Source: Isoetes taiwanensis (Eukaryota > Streptophyta > Lycopodiopsida > Isoetales > Isoetaceae). From it: 64,000 nt of DNA. Every line of letters begins with the position of its first letter. Position 1 is the first letter of the stretch. Below the pieces are notes generated by a model that ran no database searches, had not been told where the DNA came from, and saw only the letters and a list, made by a program, of their open reading frames with translations. Positions 21,558 to 33,164 of this stretch are shown piece after piece. A program made the position numbers and the translations under genes. The stretch spans positions 7,903,003 to 7,967,002 of the forward strand of contig JAJEKV010000006.1 of NCBI GenBank assembly GCA_021234155.1. Direction: 5' to 3'.

Positions 21558-24330
21558 TCAAGGTCTATCTTCATCACCGGGTAGCATCTTCAAGCTGGTA
21601 AGTGCTTCCACTTGACCAAGTATTGCAACATTTGAGTCCTTACGGTACGTTTTGTAAGCTTCGATCAAGAAGAGCTTGGGCACTATCTCCAGCTGCTCTT
21701 CAGTCATTTCTAGGAGGGTAGGGGTATCCAAAACCTCCTCTGGATCAGGGGTGTGTTGCTTCAGAAGACTCACGTGAAAGACCTTGTGGATTTTCAAGCG
21801 GGGTGGCAAGTCCAAGCGATATGCCTGTTCTCCTATACGTTCAGTAATCCTGAACGGTCCAGCCCATCTGGGTGCCAACTTCTTACAGTTACCAATTTTA
21901 AGCTTGGCTTGTTTTACTTTGATCTTAAGCCAAACTGACTCACCCACCTGGAAGATTCGTGGGGTTCGGTGCTTATCCGCTAGACTTGGTTTGCTGACAA
22001 ACCTGACACTGTTTGATGTACCTAGCAATATCCTTCTTCATGGAAGGCCAAAAATAGCTGGAGCGGATCTTAAAGTAAGTTTTCATAAAACCCGCATGTC
22101 CTGCTATAGGGCTGTTGTGTGTGTCATGGAGAATCAGCTTTCGCACCCCTGAAGTCGCTGGAACACACAACTTATCTTTGTAATATAATAAATTGCCCTC
22201 TTTCTTATATGAACGGAATGCTTCACGTTCTCTATCGGTACGGGCTTCCTTACCCAAACTTTCCCAAATATTACGAATTAGGGATCGTGGCCAAGGTCTG
22301 TTCTATTTGCTTCCCAAAACTTTGGTGAGTGTGGAAATGGCATTACAATGGGTGCGGGTTATGAAGGGATGACGTGACAAAGCATCCGCAACCACATTGT
22401 GCTTCCCTGGTTTATATACAATCTCGAAGTCATATTCCTCGAGGAATTCCATCCATCTGCGCTGGCGGAGATTCAGATTTATTTGGGTGGATAAATGGCG
22501 GAGACTCGATGATCCATTATCCAGCTGAAATCTTCTACCAAGAAGGTAGTGTCTCCAAAACGGAGAGCACGAACAAGCACCCGACAATTCACGGTCATGG
22601 GTAGGATATCGCTGCTCTGCATCGTTCATCTTCTTTGAATCGTAAGCAACAACTCTCCCCTCCTGCATTAGAACTCCACCAGTAGCTATCTTACTAGCGT
22701 CGGTGGCTACTGATTTATCCTTTTCAGGATCAGGCAAGGTAAGGGGGCGGTGCGGATGTTAAGGCATCCTTGAGCTTCGAAAGCCGGCTTGGACTTTTGT
22801 TTTCCAATGTTCCATCCAATCCTTTACTTTCTCATGCCTTGTGAGATTAGTAAGAGGTGCGGCAATTGTTGCAAAATCCTTAACAAATTTCCGATAATAT
22901 CCTGCGAGTCCCAAGAAACTCCGGACCTCTGAAACATTAGCTGGAATGGGCCAATCCTTCTTTGCTTCTATCTTAGCTGGGTGTGTAGCAATTCCTTATC
23001 TTTGAGATAATATGCCCCAAATAGTCTACCCTCGAGTGGCGAACTTGCATTTAGAGAACTTGGCGAAGAGCTGATGGCGTCTTAGCTTCGCAAAGCTAAT
23101 CGAAGATGTTGTTCATGTTTTTTGCAAGGTTTTACTATAGATGAGAATGTCATCAAAGAAAATGACAACAAAGTCATCCAAGTATTGGCGGAAGATGTCA
23201 TTCATCAACCGCATAAGCGTTCTTGGGGGCATTGGTCAATCAAAAGGCATGACGGTAAATTCATAATGCCCATATCGGTGCGAAAAGCGGACTTATGAAT
23301 GTCCTCCTCCTTTATCCTTATCGATGGTACCCCGGAGCGCAAATCAATCTTTGAAAAATATTTTGCCCCTTGTAACTGGTCCATAAGATCATCTGCCCTA
23401 GGAAAGGCATAGTGATTCTTGATGGTATACTTATTGAGTTGCCTATAATCAATACACATCCTTAAGAAGCCATCTTTCTTCTTTACAAAAGAATAGGGCC
23501 AAATGGTGAAACTTGGGCGAATAAACCCCATTCAATTAACTCTTGTAGTTTGTTTCTTAAGCTCTGCTAACTCGGAGGACTCATTGATGCGGGGCTTTCT
23601 TTGGTAGGCTTAGTACCTGGTTCAAGAGTTATCTCACATTCCACCCCTCTAAAAGGAGGAAGCTTGTGGATCTCATCTGGAAAGAGATCGCTAAATTCTC
23701 GAAGAAGGGTAGCAATGTCCGATGGTAAGGCGTCGATTACTTGCTGCTGTTTGGAGTCCGACTCAATAGAAGCAAGTTTAATGAGGCAAAGGAGTTCATT
23801 CCTGGCGTATAGCTTTTCCTAGCTGCTTTATTGACATTGGATCGCATAGCGGAGTGTAATGAATCACCTTTTATTGTCACACGTGCTCCATTAGCGGCAT
23901 TGAAGGTGACCTCCGTTTTTCACGGTCTATGTGGGCCTGGCGGACGCTAAAAACTCCATTCCCACAATAAGATCATATTTGCCAATGTCCATTAACTTTC
24001 GGCACCCAAGGCAATGGAATTGCCCGGCAACCGTGCATTTTAAAGGTTAATATGGCGCCATGAGTGTAATGCGATCTTCTTCGCTAGCTAATGTGACTGG
24101 CTTAGGTAGGGATCTCAACGTTTCCAAGCTAGCATGCACGGGCCATTCTAGGAGAAGCAAAATTATCGTGCACTACCCGTGTCCATCAAAATTATGAAGG
24201 GCTTCTTGTCTACTTGGCCTATTGTAGAAATAATGTAAGGCTGACTTTCAAGCGTTACTGTTTCTATAGCGGCAAGAATATGAGACGCACCATGAATGTA
24301 GTCGGGAGCCTCGTCCTCGCGGCAAGATTG
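21558..24330 (-). pseudogene. E1 pol, frameshifted and lacking the integrase core
   Basis: In order: aspartic protease motif ILMDTGSA ending near 24163; RT with [19 protein letters not shown] (23205-23531) and an FFDD active-site box near 23150; RNase H with SVATDASKIATGGVLMQ and VADALSRH (22303-22737); integrase HHCC zinc domain with LHDTHNSPIAGHAG and CQVC (21973-22257). The sequence then jumps straight to the integrase carboxyl domain (VGESVWLKIKVKQAKL, APRWAGPFRI) and a chromodomain remnant before 21558. The D,D-35-E region present in E2 (about 43875-44525) has no counterpart. Confidence 0.85.
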
Positions 24331-24379
24331 GACTCCAAATCTTCCCAATCCAGTCGGCCATGGCCGGTTGAGCGATCTG

Positions 24380-25560
24380 GCGTGGCGTCGCGGACAATTC
24401 TGCATGAATTGTCCGGGCCTCATGCACTGCCGTAGCATGCCTTATCGGCGAGCTGTTCTCACGGCCTCTTTAGGAATGGATTTGTAAGAGGCCCGAACTT
24501 CCTTACCGGCATTGTTACGCTTATCCGTGCTAAAGGCGACTTTCTTCTCCGGCGGCCATAAGAATTGTCTTTGAGAGGGCCCCGGACTTGGCTGACGGGG
24601 TTTGTAAGGTGTGGACGACGTGGCTGCGAGTAAGGAGCAGTCAGCGGATCTTGGCTCCTTGGCGTGTCTTCCTCAAGGCTTAATGCCTTAGCTTCGCCCT
24701 CTGCCTCTTGACTTTGGGTCGATGGCCTTGACCATTCGTTTAATGGATGGGGCCAACCCTTCAATGTAGCCCTCTCTTTGCTCTTTTCTCATTCATTTCG
24801 CGCATTACAACCTCAAGCGCATGAATTGCGTCGGTGTAGGCCTGCGGACATGCCCTTCCTGTTCCAACTTTGTAGAAGGTCGAATACGTTGGCATTTTTG
24901 CGCCGCGAGGCACGTAATGCGATTTAAAAGCCTTAGCAAACTTCCCGAACTTGCATCTGCTCCTATCCGGTGTTTAGCTCGGCGTATCCCTTCCACCAAA
25001 TCACGGGCATCTCCGGTAAGGTTCGTGGTGGCGACCTTCCCCGTATCTTTCTGTCATTCCATAGGACTTCGAATTCCTTCATTTCGATCCAACCAAGATT
25101 CCGCGTTCAAGCCTCCTCTGGATTTCCCATCAAACCGAGCCAACTTCCGGTTCTTCCATATACTAGTGATGGTCGTATCAGCGGTTTTCGGTATTCCTTA
25201 TCCTTACGCCTTGAATGGTCACCATTTGTCGGCGGCGAGGACGAAGAACCCGAAGTGGTTGAATGTGAGGAAGGCGCTATCCTTAGAGGAACCGATGGCG
25301 CTTAGCATGAGTCCTCCTCAATGCAATGTACTGGGGGCTAGCTCGGGAGGAGATGGCTGTTGTGTGTGGACTCAATGGTCGCGGAGGTAATTCCGGTCCG
25401 TCCTCCTGAGTATGTGGCAGTGGATTGGTATGCAACACATAAGCCTGTAACTCGCCGAGTTGCCTTTTCATTAACATCAATTCCTGTTCAGGGGTGAGCC
25501 TACTGGCGTTGGAGGGTGTTTGCCAAGCGGCGTTACGTACACCGTCTATAGGAATCATTC
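24380..25560 (-). pseudogene. E1 gag, frameshifted
   Basis: The amino end (25283-25558) has RLTPEQELMLMKRQLGELQ. Further on are the retrotransposon-gag words LVEG, CPRRHA and EGLAPSIKRMVKAI. A CCHC-type knuckle lies near 24390-24435: CMRPGQFMQNC, with the first Cys displaced by an indel and His changed to Gln. Gag would form the virus-like particle and bind RNA. Multiple frame breaks make it non-functional as read. Confidence 0.6.
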
Positions 25561-25791
25561 ATGAAAATATAAGCAGATTTACATTAATGTACAATCCCTT
25601 TTTAAATTAATCGGGACAAAAGTATATACAAACAGAAAACAATATTTGTATTTCATTCAAGTTGAGTACAACAATGGGTTGATTGATACATGGATTGAGA
25701 CAAAAGTAGGTATGATACAATGGAAACTTTTAAAGTTCTACTTGCACACAGCGTAACCACAACAACGAAAACATAACGGAAGAGACCAAGC

Positions 25792-26265
25792 CTAGGGGTT
25801 GGCGAAGGGGTCTGAGGATCGCATAGCGGTACTCTCCCGCAGCTTCCGGACGAAGTTTATAGCGTGCCGGGCTTGGACAATGATGGCTTGGTACTCCCAT
25901 GTTGGGCTGATAATCAGAAGGTTAAAGAGCCTTCGCATCGCATAAAAGAGTTGCCAAAGATGGTCGTTGGCGTCCTCGAAGGCTTCGTGCCTGGTCATAT
26001 TCCAATAGTCCCAGGTACGACACAGGGTCATCTTCAGATCCTCGAAAGCTCGATCCCTGAGGATGTTAACTATCTCCAGCCCTTTGTCGGTCGTGATAGT
26101 TTCCCACGGTGGCGGTGGTTCGGTTTCATAGCCTTCCTCCCCACACGGATATTCACCATATCTCTAGGCCATAGTCACAGTGCGGCCCCGGGATCGTCCC
26201 TCCTAACCATATCGGTGATTCTCTCCTCATATTCCCAAATGTTTTCCTCTGCAACATAGTTGGAA
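25792..26265 (-). pseudogene. E1 unrecognised helical frame (ORF-Y)
   Basis: A coherent minus-strand frame includes TTDKGLEIVNILRDRAFED, a Trp/Arg-rich stretch (LCRTWDYWNMTRHEAFED) and LFYAMRRLFNLLII. It ends FANP-stop at 25792. It is likely all-helical. It sits just upstream of gag and could be a gag amino-terminal or matrix-like domain. It is not recognised as a known family. Confidence 0.35.
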
Positions 26266-26499
26266 TAAATAGAGAACATTTTGTAATTCCATTATATTCC
26301 ACACAATTCAATAATACTCCTCAAGAGAACTTTGTATTTAATAAGTAAATAAGGTACACCATTTGTCAATATGGTCCATTCAATTGCCAACCGAAAATCC
26401 CAGAACACACATATATAGATATATAAGAAAAAAACTAGCAAAACATATATATATATATACATTTTTCATAGCAAAATTATACTAGGAACTAGGCCCTGC

Positions 26500-27880
26500 C
26501 TCCTGATCCTTAGCCCTAGGAGGTGGTGGAGGCGGGCCGGTGTCGCAGCAGAGTAACCCTGTGGTCTCTTGTGGCAGCCGGCAACGTGATGCAACCTCCG
26601 GTGGATAGGCAGCGGCCAATGGGGCTGCCGTGAGGAGCTTCATGCCCATCCAAGGCGCAATGTCGACCCAAGGCGTCGGGGCAAGATCCCGTCAGACGCA
26701 GTACATGCGTAAACGCGATGCGATAGGGAAGCTTCTTGTGGCCGGCCGGTGTAGAGAGTGCACGGAGGCCCCACCATGAAGCTTGACCGGGCGCTAGATC
26801 TCGGGCTATGAAGAGGACTTGTCCGTATTTGAAGGCCCGAAAAAAGAAGCGGGTAAGATGGTTACCCGGCACTTTCCCTTCGCGAAGTCTCGGATCTTCG
26901 CCACTTCTTTATCAGTCCATGGGGACTTCTTCCTCCTTGAGCTCTGTTGCTCCTCCTTCTTGTGCGCGGGGTTATGGTATAAATCTTCACCCTCATCATC
27001 GAGTCGGAGGAGGGAACTTCCACCATCTTAATGTTTGGGACGTGAGGTCCCATAGCCGTGAAGGCATCAGTGTGCAAAGGCGGCCGGTTTCCGCGAGAAG
27101 TCGCGAAGGCGTAGTAGAGTCTCCGCCCGGCTCTAGAGTCTCGGCCGACGGAACGGAAGGAGCTGGTGCACCTCCAGGAGGCTTCGGTAGAAGTGAAGTC
27201 GATGAAATCATCCATACAATACTCCGCAAGCTCGTAGAGTACATGGTCTTTTGCGCTGCGTGAAATCCGCCACCACCGTGATGCGTCCGGATAATATCAT
27301 CCAAGAGAAGGTATTCACATACGGTGATAAATAAGCTGGAAGGCCGTCTAACCCCGACAAGCCTATAGATTGGTCGCGGCGGTGGTAACTCCTCTCGCTA
27401 GCTCTTTCCAGCGGGCAAAGTCGCCCATTCCGATATGCTCGTCATCCCCTCCTCGGAGGATTACGGCAGCTTGCCCTTCTCTCGCCGGCAAGGTTTCATC
27501 CTCAACGTATTGGTCCATGAGGATGGCTAGAGCGAAAGTAGCTTCCGAATCACTGCTGCCCCGATCTTTGGACCAGCGGTAGGTGTTTACCCCATCGGAG
27601 TTTCCCCCCGGGGACATCATAAGCATGTGTGTCCCCGCCCTAGCATCTGCCGAACTATCTCCGCTCCAAATACAAGTGGGGAGGATCCCCAGGAGGGGCC
27701 TGATGGAGGAAGCATTTCCTCCATGTAAAGTCAAGGAATCCGGCGTAGTCAGGATGCCCCACGATATTGGCAAGGAGATCTATGCGTTGGCATAGCAAAG
27801 GCTGCAAAGGTCGAAGGGAACACGGTGGATCCCATTTCTCTCCATCAAGGTACCAGGGCAGCAAGGTCGGCAAACCCATG
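26500..27880 (-). pseudogene. E1 unrecognised frames between H3 and gag (ORF-X)
   Basis: Several minus-strand frames follow in series: 27655-27879 (LLANIVGHPDYAGFLDF), 27363-27773 (FALAILMDQYVEDETL, FARWKELARG), 26996-27304, then SPWTDKEVAKIRDFAKGK near 26900 and LTRFFFRAFKYGQVLFIARD at about 26800. They read like one protein of 400 or more residues with a proline-rich middle and repeated frameshifts. The first part may correspond to E2's 38541 frame, which also sits between H3 and gag. No family assigned. Confidence 0.4.
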
Positions 27881-28031
27881 GCACTAGAGGGGAGGAGAGA
27901 GGAAAAGAAGCGTTTAAAATAACCTTACAAGTCCCCTTTTAAACCCTTTTTTTTTTAAAACCGGCGTCGGCATTTTATTTTAAATTTAACATAAAAAAAA
28001 CATTAAACTTTTAATTCAAAATAAAAGCCTC

Positions 28032-28037
28032 TTTATT
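28032..28037 (-). terminator. Poly(A) signal AATAAA after the E1 H3 sequence
   Basis: The minus strand reads TTAATAAAGAGG shortly after the H3 reading stops. It is the counterpart of the AATAAA at 37882 in E2. Confidence 0.55.
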
Positions 28038-28041
28038 AATT

Positions 28042-28400
28042 ATCAAAAAAAATATGTACAAATGCGGATCCCCCTAAAGTAGGCTAAGGTTGCTCCCCGT
28101 ATCCTACGGGCGAGGGCTAAATCCTTAGGCATTATGGTGACCCTCTTTGCGTGGATAGCGCAAAGGTTGGCATCACCAAAAGTGCTACCAAGTAGGCTTC
28201 GGTGACCTCTTGGGCGCCAAAATTACAAAAGGTCCGGAAGCGGAGATCGGTCTTAAATTGGCGTGCGATCTCCGCACCGACCTACGAAAAGGCAGCTTCC
28301 GATCGGAAGGTCCGTGGACTTCTGAAATTTGGCGGATCTCCCGCAATGCCACGATACCAGTCGAACCGATGAGGCTTCATTGCGGCCCCAGGCCCCGACG
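28042..28400 (-). pseudogene. Histone H3-fold sequence in E1 (frameshifted, canonical-like)
   Basis: Read on the minus strand in shifting frames, this gives the H3 core in the right order. KPHRF is followed by [65 protein letters not shown] and ALARRIRG. These are the alpha-N, alpha-1, loop, alpha-2 and alpha-3 signatures of histone H3. The RKLPF and TIMPKD variants are those of canonical H3 rather than CENH3. Three or more indels break the frame. An AATAAA signal lies just downstream (28032-28037), as expected for a captured gene with its own 3' end. The amino-terminal tail could not be identified. Confidence 0.8.
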
Positions 28401-29043
28401 ATGTTGGCACCGTCTTAGCCCCAAAGAACCGTGGGGAGTTATCCACTCTTTCGCGCCTCCGTTCGGGCTGGTCTTCTTCCCAAAAGCCCCGACGGTCTTT
28501 AACTTATCCTTGTATTGGCCCGGCCTTATGGGCGACTCCCTTCCTCAGGAGCTTAGCGGTCGGATCGTGGGTTTTGGGTCGAGCCACTCCCGGATGCACC
28601 TCCTCCCACGTTGGTCCCGTGATCTTGTCGGTCCCGCTCCTCTTGTTCCAACTTCTCGCTCTCCCGAGCTCTCCTTAGGTCTTCTTGGATCTGAGCAAAA
28701 AGTTGGGCTCGCGACGGCGATTAAGTTCGGCGTGGTACCTTTTGTGGCCGAAGACCCATATCTATCGAATAGTTGTCGGATAGTCTATCTTTGATGGGAT
28801 TTCTCCCCATACAAAGCTGTTGGAACCCTCATGCCAATGGTATGGGGAACCTCAATGGCTCTACCATCGATGGCGGCAAAGCCGCCCCAGAATCTGGGCA
28901 TTACTCCCTACCGGGCTCTTTGTGTCACCGGCTCAATCTCCGGTGGTCGTCTTCCCGGCAAAACCCTAATACGATCGGCCTCCGTCGACATCTTCCTCCT
29001 CCGTATGGCCTTCCTGTCGGGGGATAAAATTTGATGAGCATCA

Positions 29044-29364
29044 TTACCATATCAGGTTGTTCAACAAGGGTATATGGGGTGGCGTAGGTTCATTTGGGAT
29101 GAGGAATGGCTCTGAGAAGTGATAGACAGGATATGGAATCCTATCGTTGTTCTCAAACCTATTGACCAGCTCATCCAACAAGATGTCGATGAGGGCTGGG
29201 TCAGTAGCCATGTGCTTAGCAATCATGGCGTAGATCTCCACGATGCTCATGGTGGACGGATCCGGAGCGCTCTTGGTAATAGCCATAGCGGGTAGTGCGG
29301 CGCTGGCGGCGAAGGGGATGGCAAAGGGGCTTAAGATGCACAAAGCACAAGGGCGCAGGATCAA
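29044..29364 (-). CDS. E1 short open frame, 106 codons, unknown
   Basis: It lies upstream of the H3 sequence. The frame contains SIVEIYAMIAKHMAT, ILLDELVNRFENND and an aromatic-proline tail. The spacing of hydrophobic residues resembles the start of the E2 frame at 38541 (DVNDIFQVFVKEID...EFQARV), so the two may share ancestry. No known domain is recognised. Confidence 0.35.
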   Translation of the reverse strand: MILRPCALCILSPFAIPFAASAALPAMAITKSAPDPSTMSIVEIYAMIAKHMATDPALIDILLDELVNRFENNDRIPYPVYHFSEPFLIPNEPTPPHIPLLNNLIW

Positions 29365-29599
29365 GGTCGGTCCGGTGGCGATGAGGGCGGCTCAGGCGGT
29401 TGGAGGCACGGAAGCAAAAGCAAATGACAGGAAATGGTTTGCTAAACGGCCAATTAACTTTTAAAATTTCAAATTTTTTTCTTATTAACTTCAAAATTTT
29501 ATTATTAAAAAAATTATACGGCGGAAATACGCGCCACATACGGTCGGGCGCCGATGGCATTATACGGGTTTCTGCCTCGACTGGGTGTCGTCGAAATGC

Positions 29600-29770
29600 A
29601 AGCGGCGCCCGAGTTGACCTGGCGGGCCCGCGTTGACTTCGAAGTCGGCCGGGTCGGTATGCCTTGACATTTCGGCGCCGATCTTGACTGCAAAGTGACA
29701 AAAGGCAAGCGGCGCCCGAGTTCATTTTTGGGCCTGCCCTTGACCATTTTTCGCCTAGAGTTGACTGTTT
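29600..29770. promoter_or_regulatory. Cluster of six TTGAC (W-box core) sites in the E1 leader
   Basis: TTGAC occurs at 29614, 29633, 29664, 29684, 29740 and 29761, interleaved with two direct copies of GCAAGCGGCGCCCGAGTT (near 29598 and 29705). TTGAC[CT] is the WRKY-factor core. The cluster lies between the 5' LTR and the first internal frames and could be a stress-responsive enhancer. The role is inferred. Confidence 0.4.
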
Positions 29771-30017
29771 TAGGGTAATTCGAGTACGCCCAATCCAATG
29801 GAGCCATCATCTTTGTCATTTGAGCTACCCACTGGCACCTGCTAGGCCTCCAATCTTGGCCCCTCCACTTCAAAGCTACAATTTCTTAACTTAACCTAAC
29901 ACCAAGCCAAACAACAAAGAGAACTAACGACACATTGACTTAGCCTCCTCCCTAACTACCGTGCTTTACGAAGTTAGTGTTTGCTGCTGCTATGATTTCA
30001 ACAACAACGAAATCACG

Positions 30018-30029
30018 GCTCGATACTGC
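30018..30029 (-). other. E1 primer-binding site (degenerate)
   Basis: Immediately inside the 5' LTR the minus strand reads GCAGTATCGAGCC. This corresponds to the TGGTATC(A)GAGC complement of initiator-methionine tRNA and matches E2's TGGTATCGAGC apart from its first bases. Confidence 0.6.
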
Positions 30030-31637
30030 TGTGGACGCCCTCCAATATATACGACCCTCGGACGTATACATACGGGGACTTTCCCCTCCCATGGCAATCC
30101 TCTCACCATGAGCAGGGCCCTCCGTCTATTTCGGTCCATCTATGAAATGAGGCCCAAAAGAAGGACACGAAGGGGTCATTCGGCCCACGCCTTCAGTGGG
30201 ACTCCTACGTCGCGGAAGCATGAATACAAGGGTTAGCACACAGCATGAATATACATAAATAACCACCACGAAGGGTGGCGCATCCATCTAATATACCAAC
30301 GGCATAGAATATGCATCTAATCCTACGAAAACACCCAGAACCCAGGTTCTACCCCAGCTCAGACTCCCGTGAGGATCGACTGACGGCTGAGCCTCAAGAG
30401 ATCAACAGACCGAGTCTTGGCATGGCGTTGGCTGGCATAGAACATTGGCTAGGGTTGTCCACTCCATCCGCCCCTCCTGTGCACACTTTGCAGATGGGTC
30501 AATTCATGCTATGGCTTTGCTATAGCCTTGGGAGACGCAAACTCGGGGCATCACCCTACGAGCCTACTCGAGTTCATGGCGCCTGGTCCGATGAGGCAGG
30601 TCGGGAGGCGTCCCCTTCGAGAATCACAGTGGTTCCATGGATGAGCTAGAGAATACGTGCGCATCAGCGACCCCGCATCCGTGCCGACTTACTCATCCTA
30701 AATCTACTCAAAGTGCATGGTGCTCCATAACGGATCACACCACTACACCTGTGGAGTGTCGGACCCATACCCGCCCTCAACGTGACCCGGCTATCAGGCC
30801 TAGCCCTTTGTAGGAGTCTCAGGAGCCTTGTATGCTCATGCAAGACCCCACCCCTCATGTCACCATTGTGTTCCTTGTCTGGTGCTAAGCCAGACCATAG
30901 CATCTAGGACCCGGTGGGTTCTTGTGCACATGCCGCATTTAATGGGACTCTACAGGGCGCTATCTAGGAGCATACTACAATACACGGTTCAGAGGCCTCT
31001 ACCCCCGTAATCCCCCGTTTGAGTCGATTAAACAAAGAACTAACAATCCATCCTTTCAGAGTAAGACCAAGAATTGAATATAAAGAGAACTTGTTTGTAC
31101 AATCAAGGGTTAGTTTCTATGATTGATTCACAAAGAGAACAGAGAGAGACGAACACAACCAAGTGTTATCTAGAATTCACATAGCCACCTACCTGAATTC
31201 TGGCTGGACTCGTTTCCATGGGGCGCCTCCATCTTCTGGGAATTGAGAATTCAGCTGTTACTTCACAGGGATGACTGTTACGGTGATCTTCTGCAACTGT
31301 ATGATGGCGCTCAGCTCCTGGCCTTCCTTGGTCGATCTTCAGGAGTCAATCCCAGGGATAGGGGTCAAGTTGGCATCCAAACTTGGCAATCCCCATGCTA
31401 CCCAATCGATTGGGGCAGGTGGCGCCTTCCCAAATGGTACTTAGCCTAATTTCCTAGGTTATAGGTTATTATTATTAATGTGTTAAATTAGCATAGCTAA
31501 TTTAATCCTTTTTAAGGTAACCCCCTAGGTTGCAATTAAGTTCCCATACCCCCATGGTAGCGTACCTTTAGGGAGTGACGTGCTTGTATTTGTACGTGTC
31601 CCGTATAGTAGACCGTATAAATACGTGGAACGTCACA
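30030..31637 (-). repeat. E1 5' LTR (1608 bp)
   Basis: On the minus strand it begins TGTGACGTTCC and ends CCACA. It aligns with 19285-20886 over its whole length with many one- to three-base indels. E2's LTRs begin with the same TGTGACGTTCC, so E1 and E2 belong to one lineage. Confidence 0.92.
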
Positions 31638-31642
31638 CAATG
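31638..31642 (+). repeat. Target-site duplication CAATG, right copy of E1
   Basis: Exact repeat of 19280-19284, directly after the right LTR end. The transposase frame continues from here. Confidence 0.9.
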
Positions 31643-32889
31643 GAGATCCGACGTTACCGGAGTCGGAGTCTTTCCTTCTTCCACTCATGTACATTCCATC
31701 AGAGCAAGTTCCTGAAGCAGGGTCAAATGTGTTTGATGTGTTCGAGGATGTTATAATGAAAATGATTGATCGGTTATTCTGCTATGGCACGGAAGTGGAC
31801 TATGCAATTGATATTCCTGACTTCGAAGACGTAAAATTCAGTCGTCATTTCATCCACAGGACCTCTTTTTTTGGATTCATGGGAGACCATATTGCACATT
31901 GTGCTATCAGCAAAACTTCTCAAGGTAATAATTGACATTTGTTTAATTGTTCTCTAGAATTTTAGGCTAGTTGCTTACATTGTGAGAACTCAGAGGGTGG
32001 CCTAAACCCGGGCCGTTCATCGCCACGTTCGTACGGGGGATGGTGTTTTCTCGGAGCTGCACAAAAAGTCAAGGTTTCCAGATCAGCCAAAGACAATGCA
32101 GTTCATCCTTGAGTCGATTGACAAATATGAGAGGAGCAAGTCAACCTTCAAGGATCATGGAGTGAAGGGGAGGTCCACACTTATGCGACTCCATCATTTG
32201 CAAGGCCACGATCTCACAGCGCATCACCCTATCGATACGATGCACACAGTAGCCCTCGGTAACACCCTTAATCCAGCAAGAAAACATAACCAAAAACAGA
32301 AAATGTTATTTGGATACATGAAAGCGAAAGGGAGGTGTAAATGGTGATCTTATATTGCAAAGTGTGAGTGTAGCGGTAAAGTGAAACCGGTATCTTTTGC
32401 GAGGTGTGGCCAAAGACACCAATGAAAATACATTTAGGCTGCTGGAGATTAAAGATGGGGACACCTCAAAACGCAAGGAAGTCGAGAGGCGTGTAATTGA
32501 GGTAAAGAGAAATAGGACACCGTATTTACGCAATAGAAGATTTCCAGATGAACCTTTTTAGCCGTAGAGGGTATTGGAAAGCAGATGAACATCAAACCTT
32601 TGCCCAGTTGTATGCCGAATATGTTTTCTGCGGTCTAATTTCAGAGGACAGAATGCAGCTACATCAACTACAGGCCGATTGCTGTCGTCTCATATATGAC
32701 TACACGAGGACTAATGGCTGGTCTCAAGAAGCTCTTGATTGTCTTGGTAATCTGCAGGCTGCCTGGAGGGTTATGAGCGAGGCTTTTCTTGGAAGTAACT
32801 CCAAGATCATTCATCATCTTTTCGGGTCGAAGCACATGATTCAAGACATTCGCAACTATGGGGGGCTGGATGGCACATGGTGTTACAGG

Positions 32890-32968
32890 TATGAATATTC
32901 TTTGAGCTTGTTTCTTTCTATCATGCCATTCATTTAAAAGTGCTTGCGTATGTTCATTTTTTTGTAGG
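32890..32968 (+). other. Spliceosomal intron in the transposase gene
   Basis: The donor GTATGAAT follows TGTTACAG, and the acceptor TTTTTTTGTAG precedes GATGGAGAGG. Removing it joins WCYR directly to MERRFSKV in one frame, which matches the expected continuity of the DUF4218-like block. Confidence 0.7.
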
Positions 32969-33164
32969 ATGGAGAGGCGGTTCTCAAAAGTCAACAAAGT
33001 ATTCACCAATCACTTGCATATGGAGCTCACCTTCGCCAAATTTGCAAACAAGATCTTCTTTTCGGAGATTTTGTTTGCTCGAATCCGAGACAGGAATGGC
33101 CTTCTACATCCGCAGAGGTGGGAGAACTTGCTGCATTCATCGCTTACAGGCGACTTGAAGACAG

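Larger units (their letters stand above)
19285..31637 (-). mobile_element. E1: Ty3/gypsy chromovirus-type LTR retrotransposon, 12.35 kb
   Basis: Two LTRs of about 1.6 kb flank minus-strand gag-pol sequence: zinc knuckle, protease (ILMDTGSA), RT, RNase H, integrase zinc-binding domain and a degenerate chromodomain. Between the 5' LTR and gag are a short open frame, an H3-fold histone sequence and two unrecognised frames. The integrase catalytic core is missing, so it is non-autonomous for integration. A perfect CAATG duplication shows integration into an exon of the Tnp2-like gene. Almost every frame carries small indels. Confidence 0.93.

Noticed and set aside
24821-25390. 189-codon plus-strand frame in E1
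   Set aside because: Antisense to the gag region. No domain, while the minus strand shows gag motifs.
28210-28794. 194-codon open frame on the plus strand
   Set aside because: It is the antisense shadow of the E1 H3 sequence and its upstream region. The minus-strand reading has the conserved domain.
31610-31625. TATAAATA string in the E1 LTR as its promoter
   Set aside because: It lies only about 20 bp from the LTR start and in the wrong orientation for minus-strand transcription.
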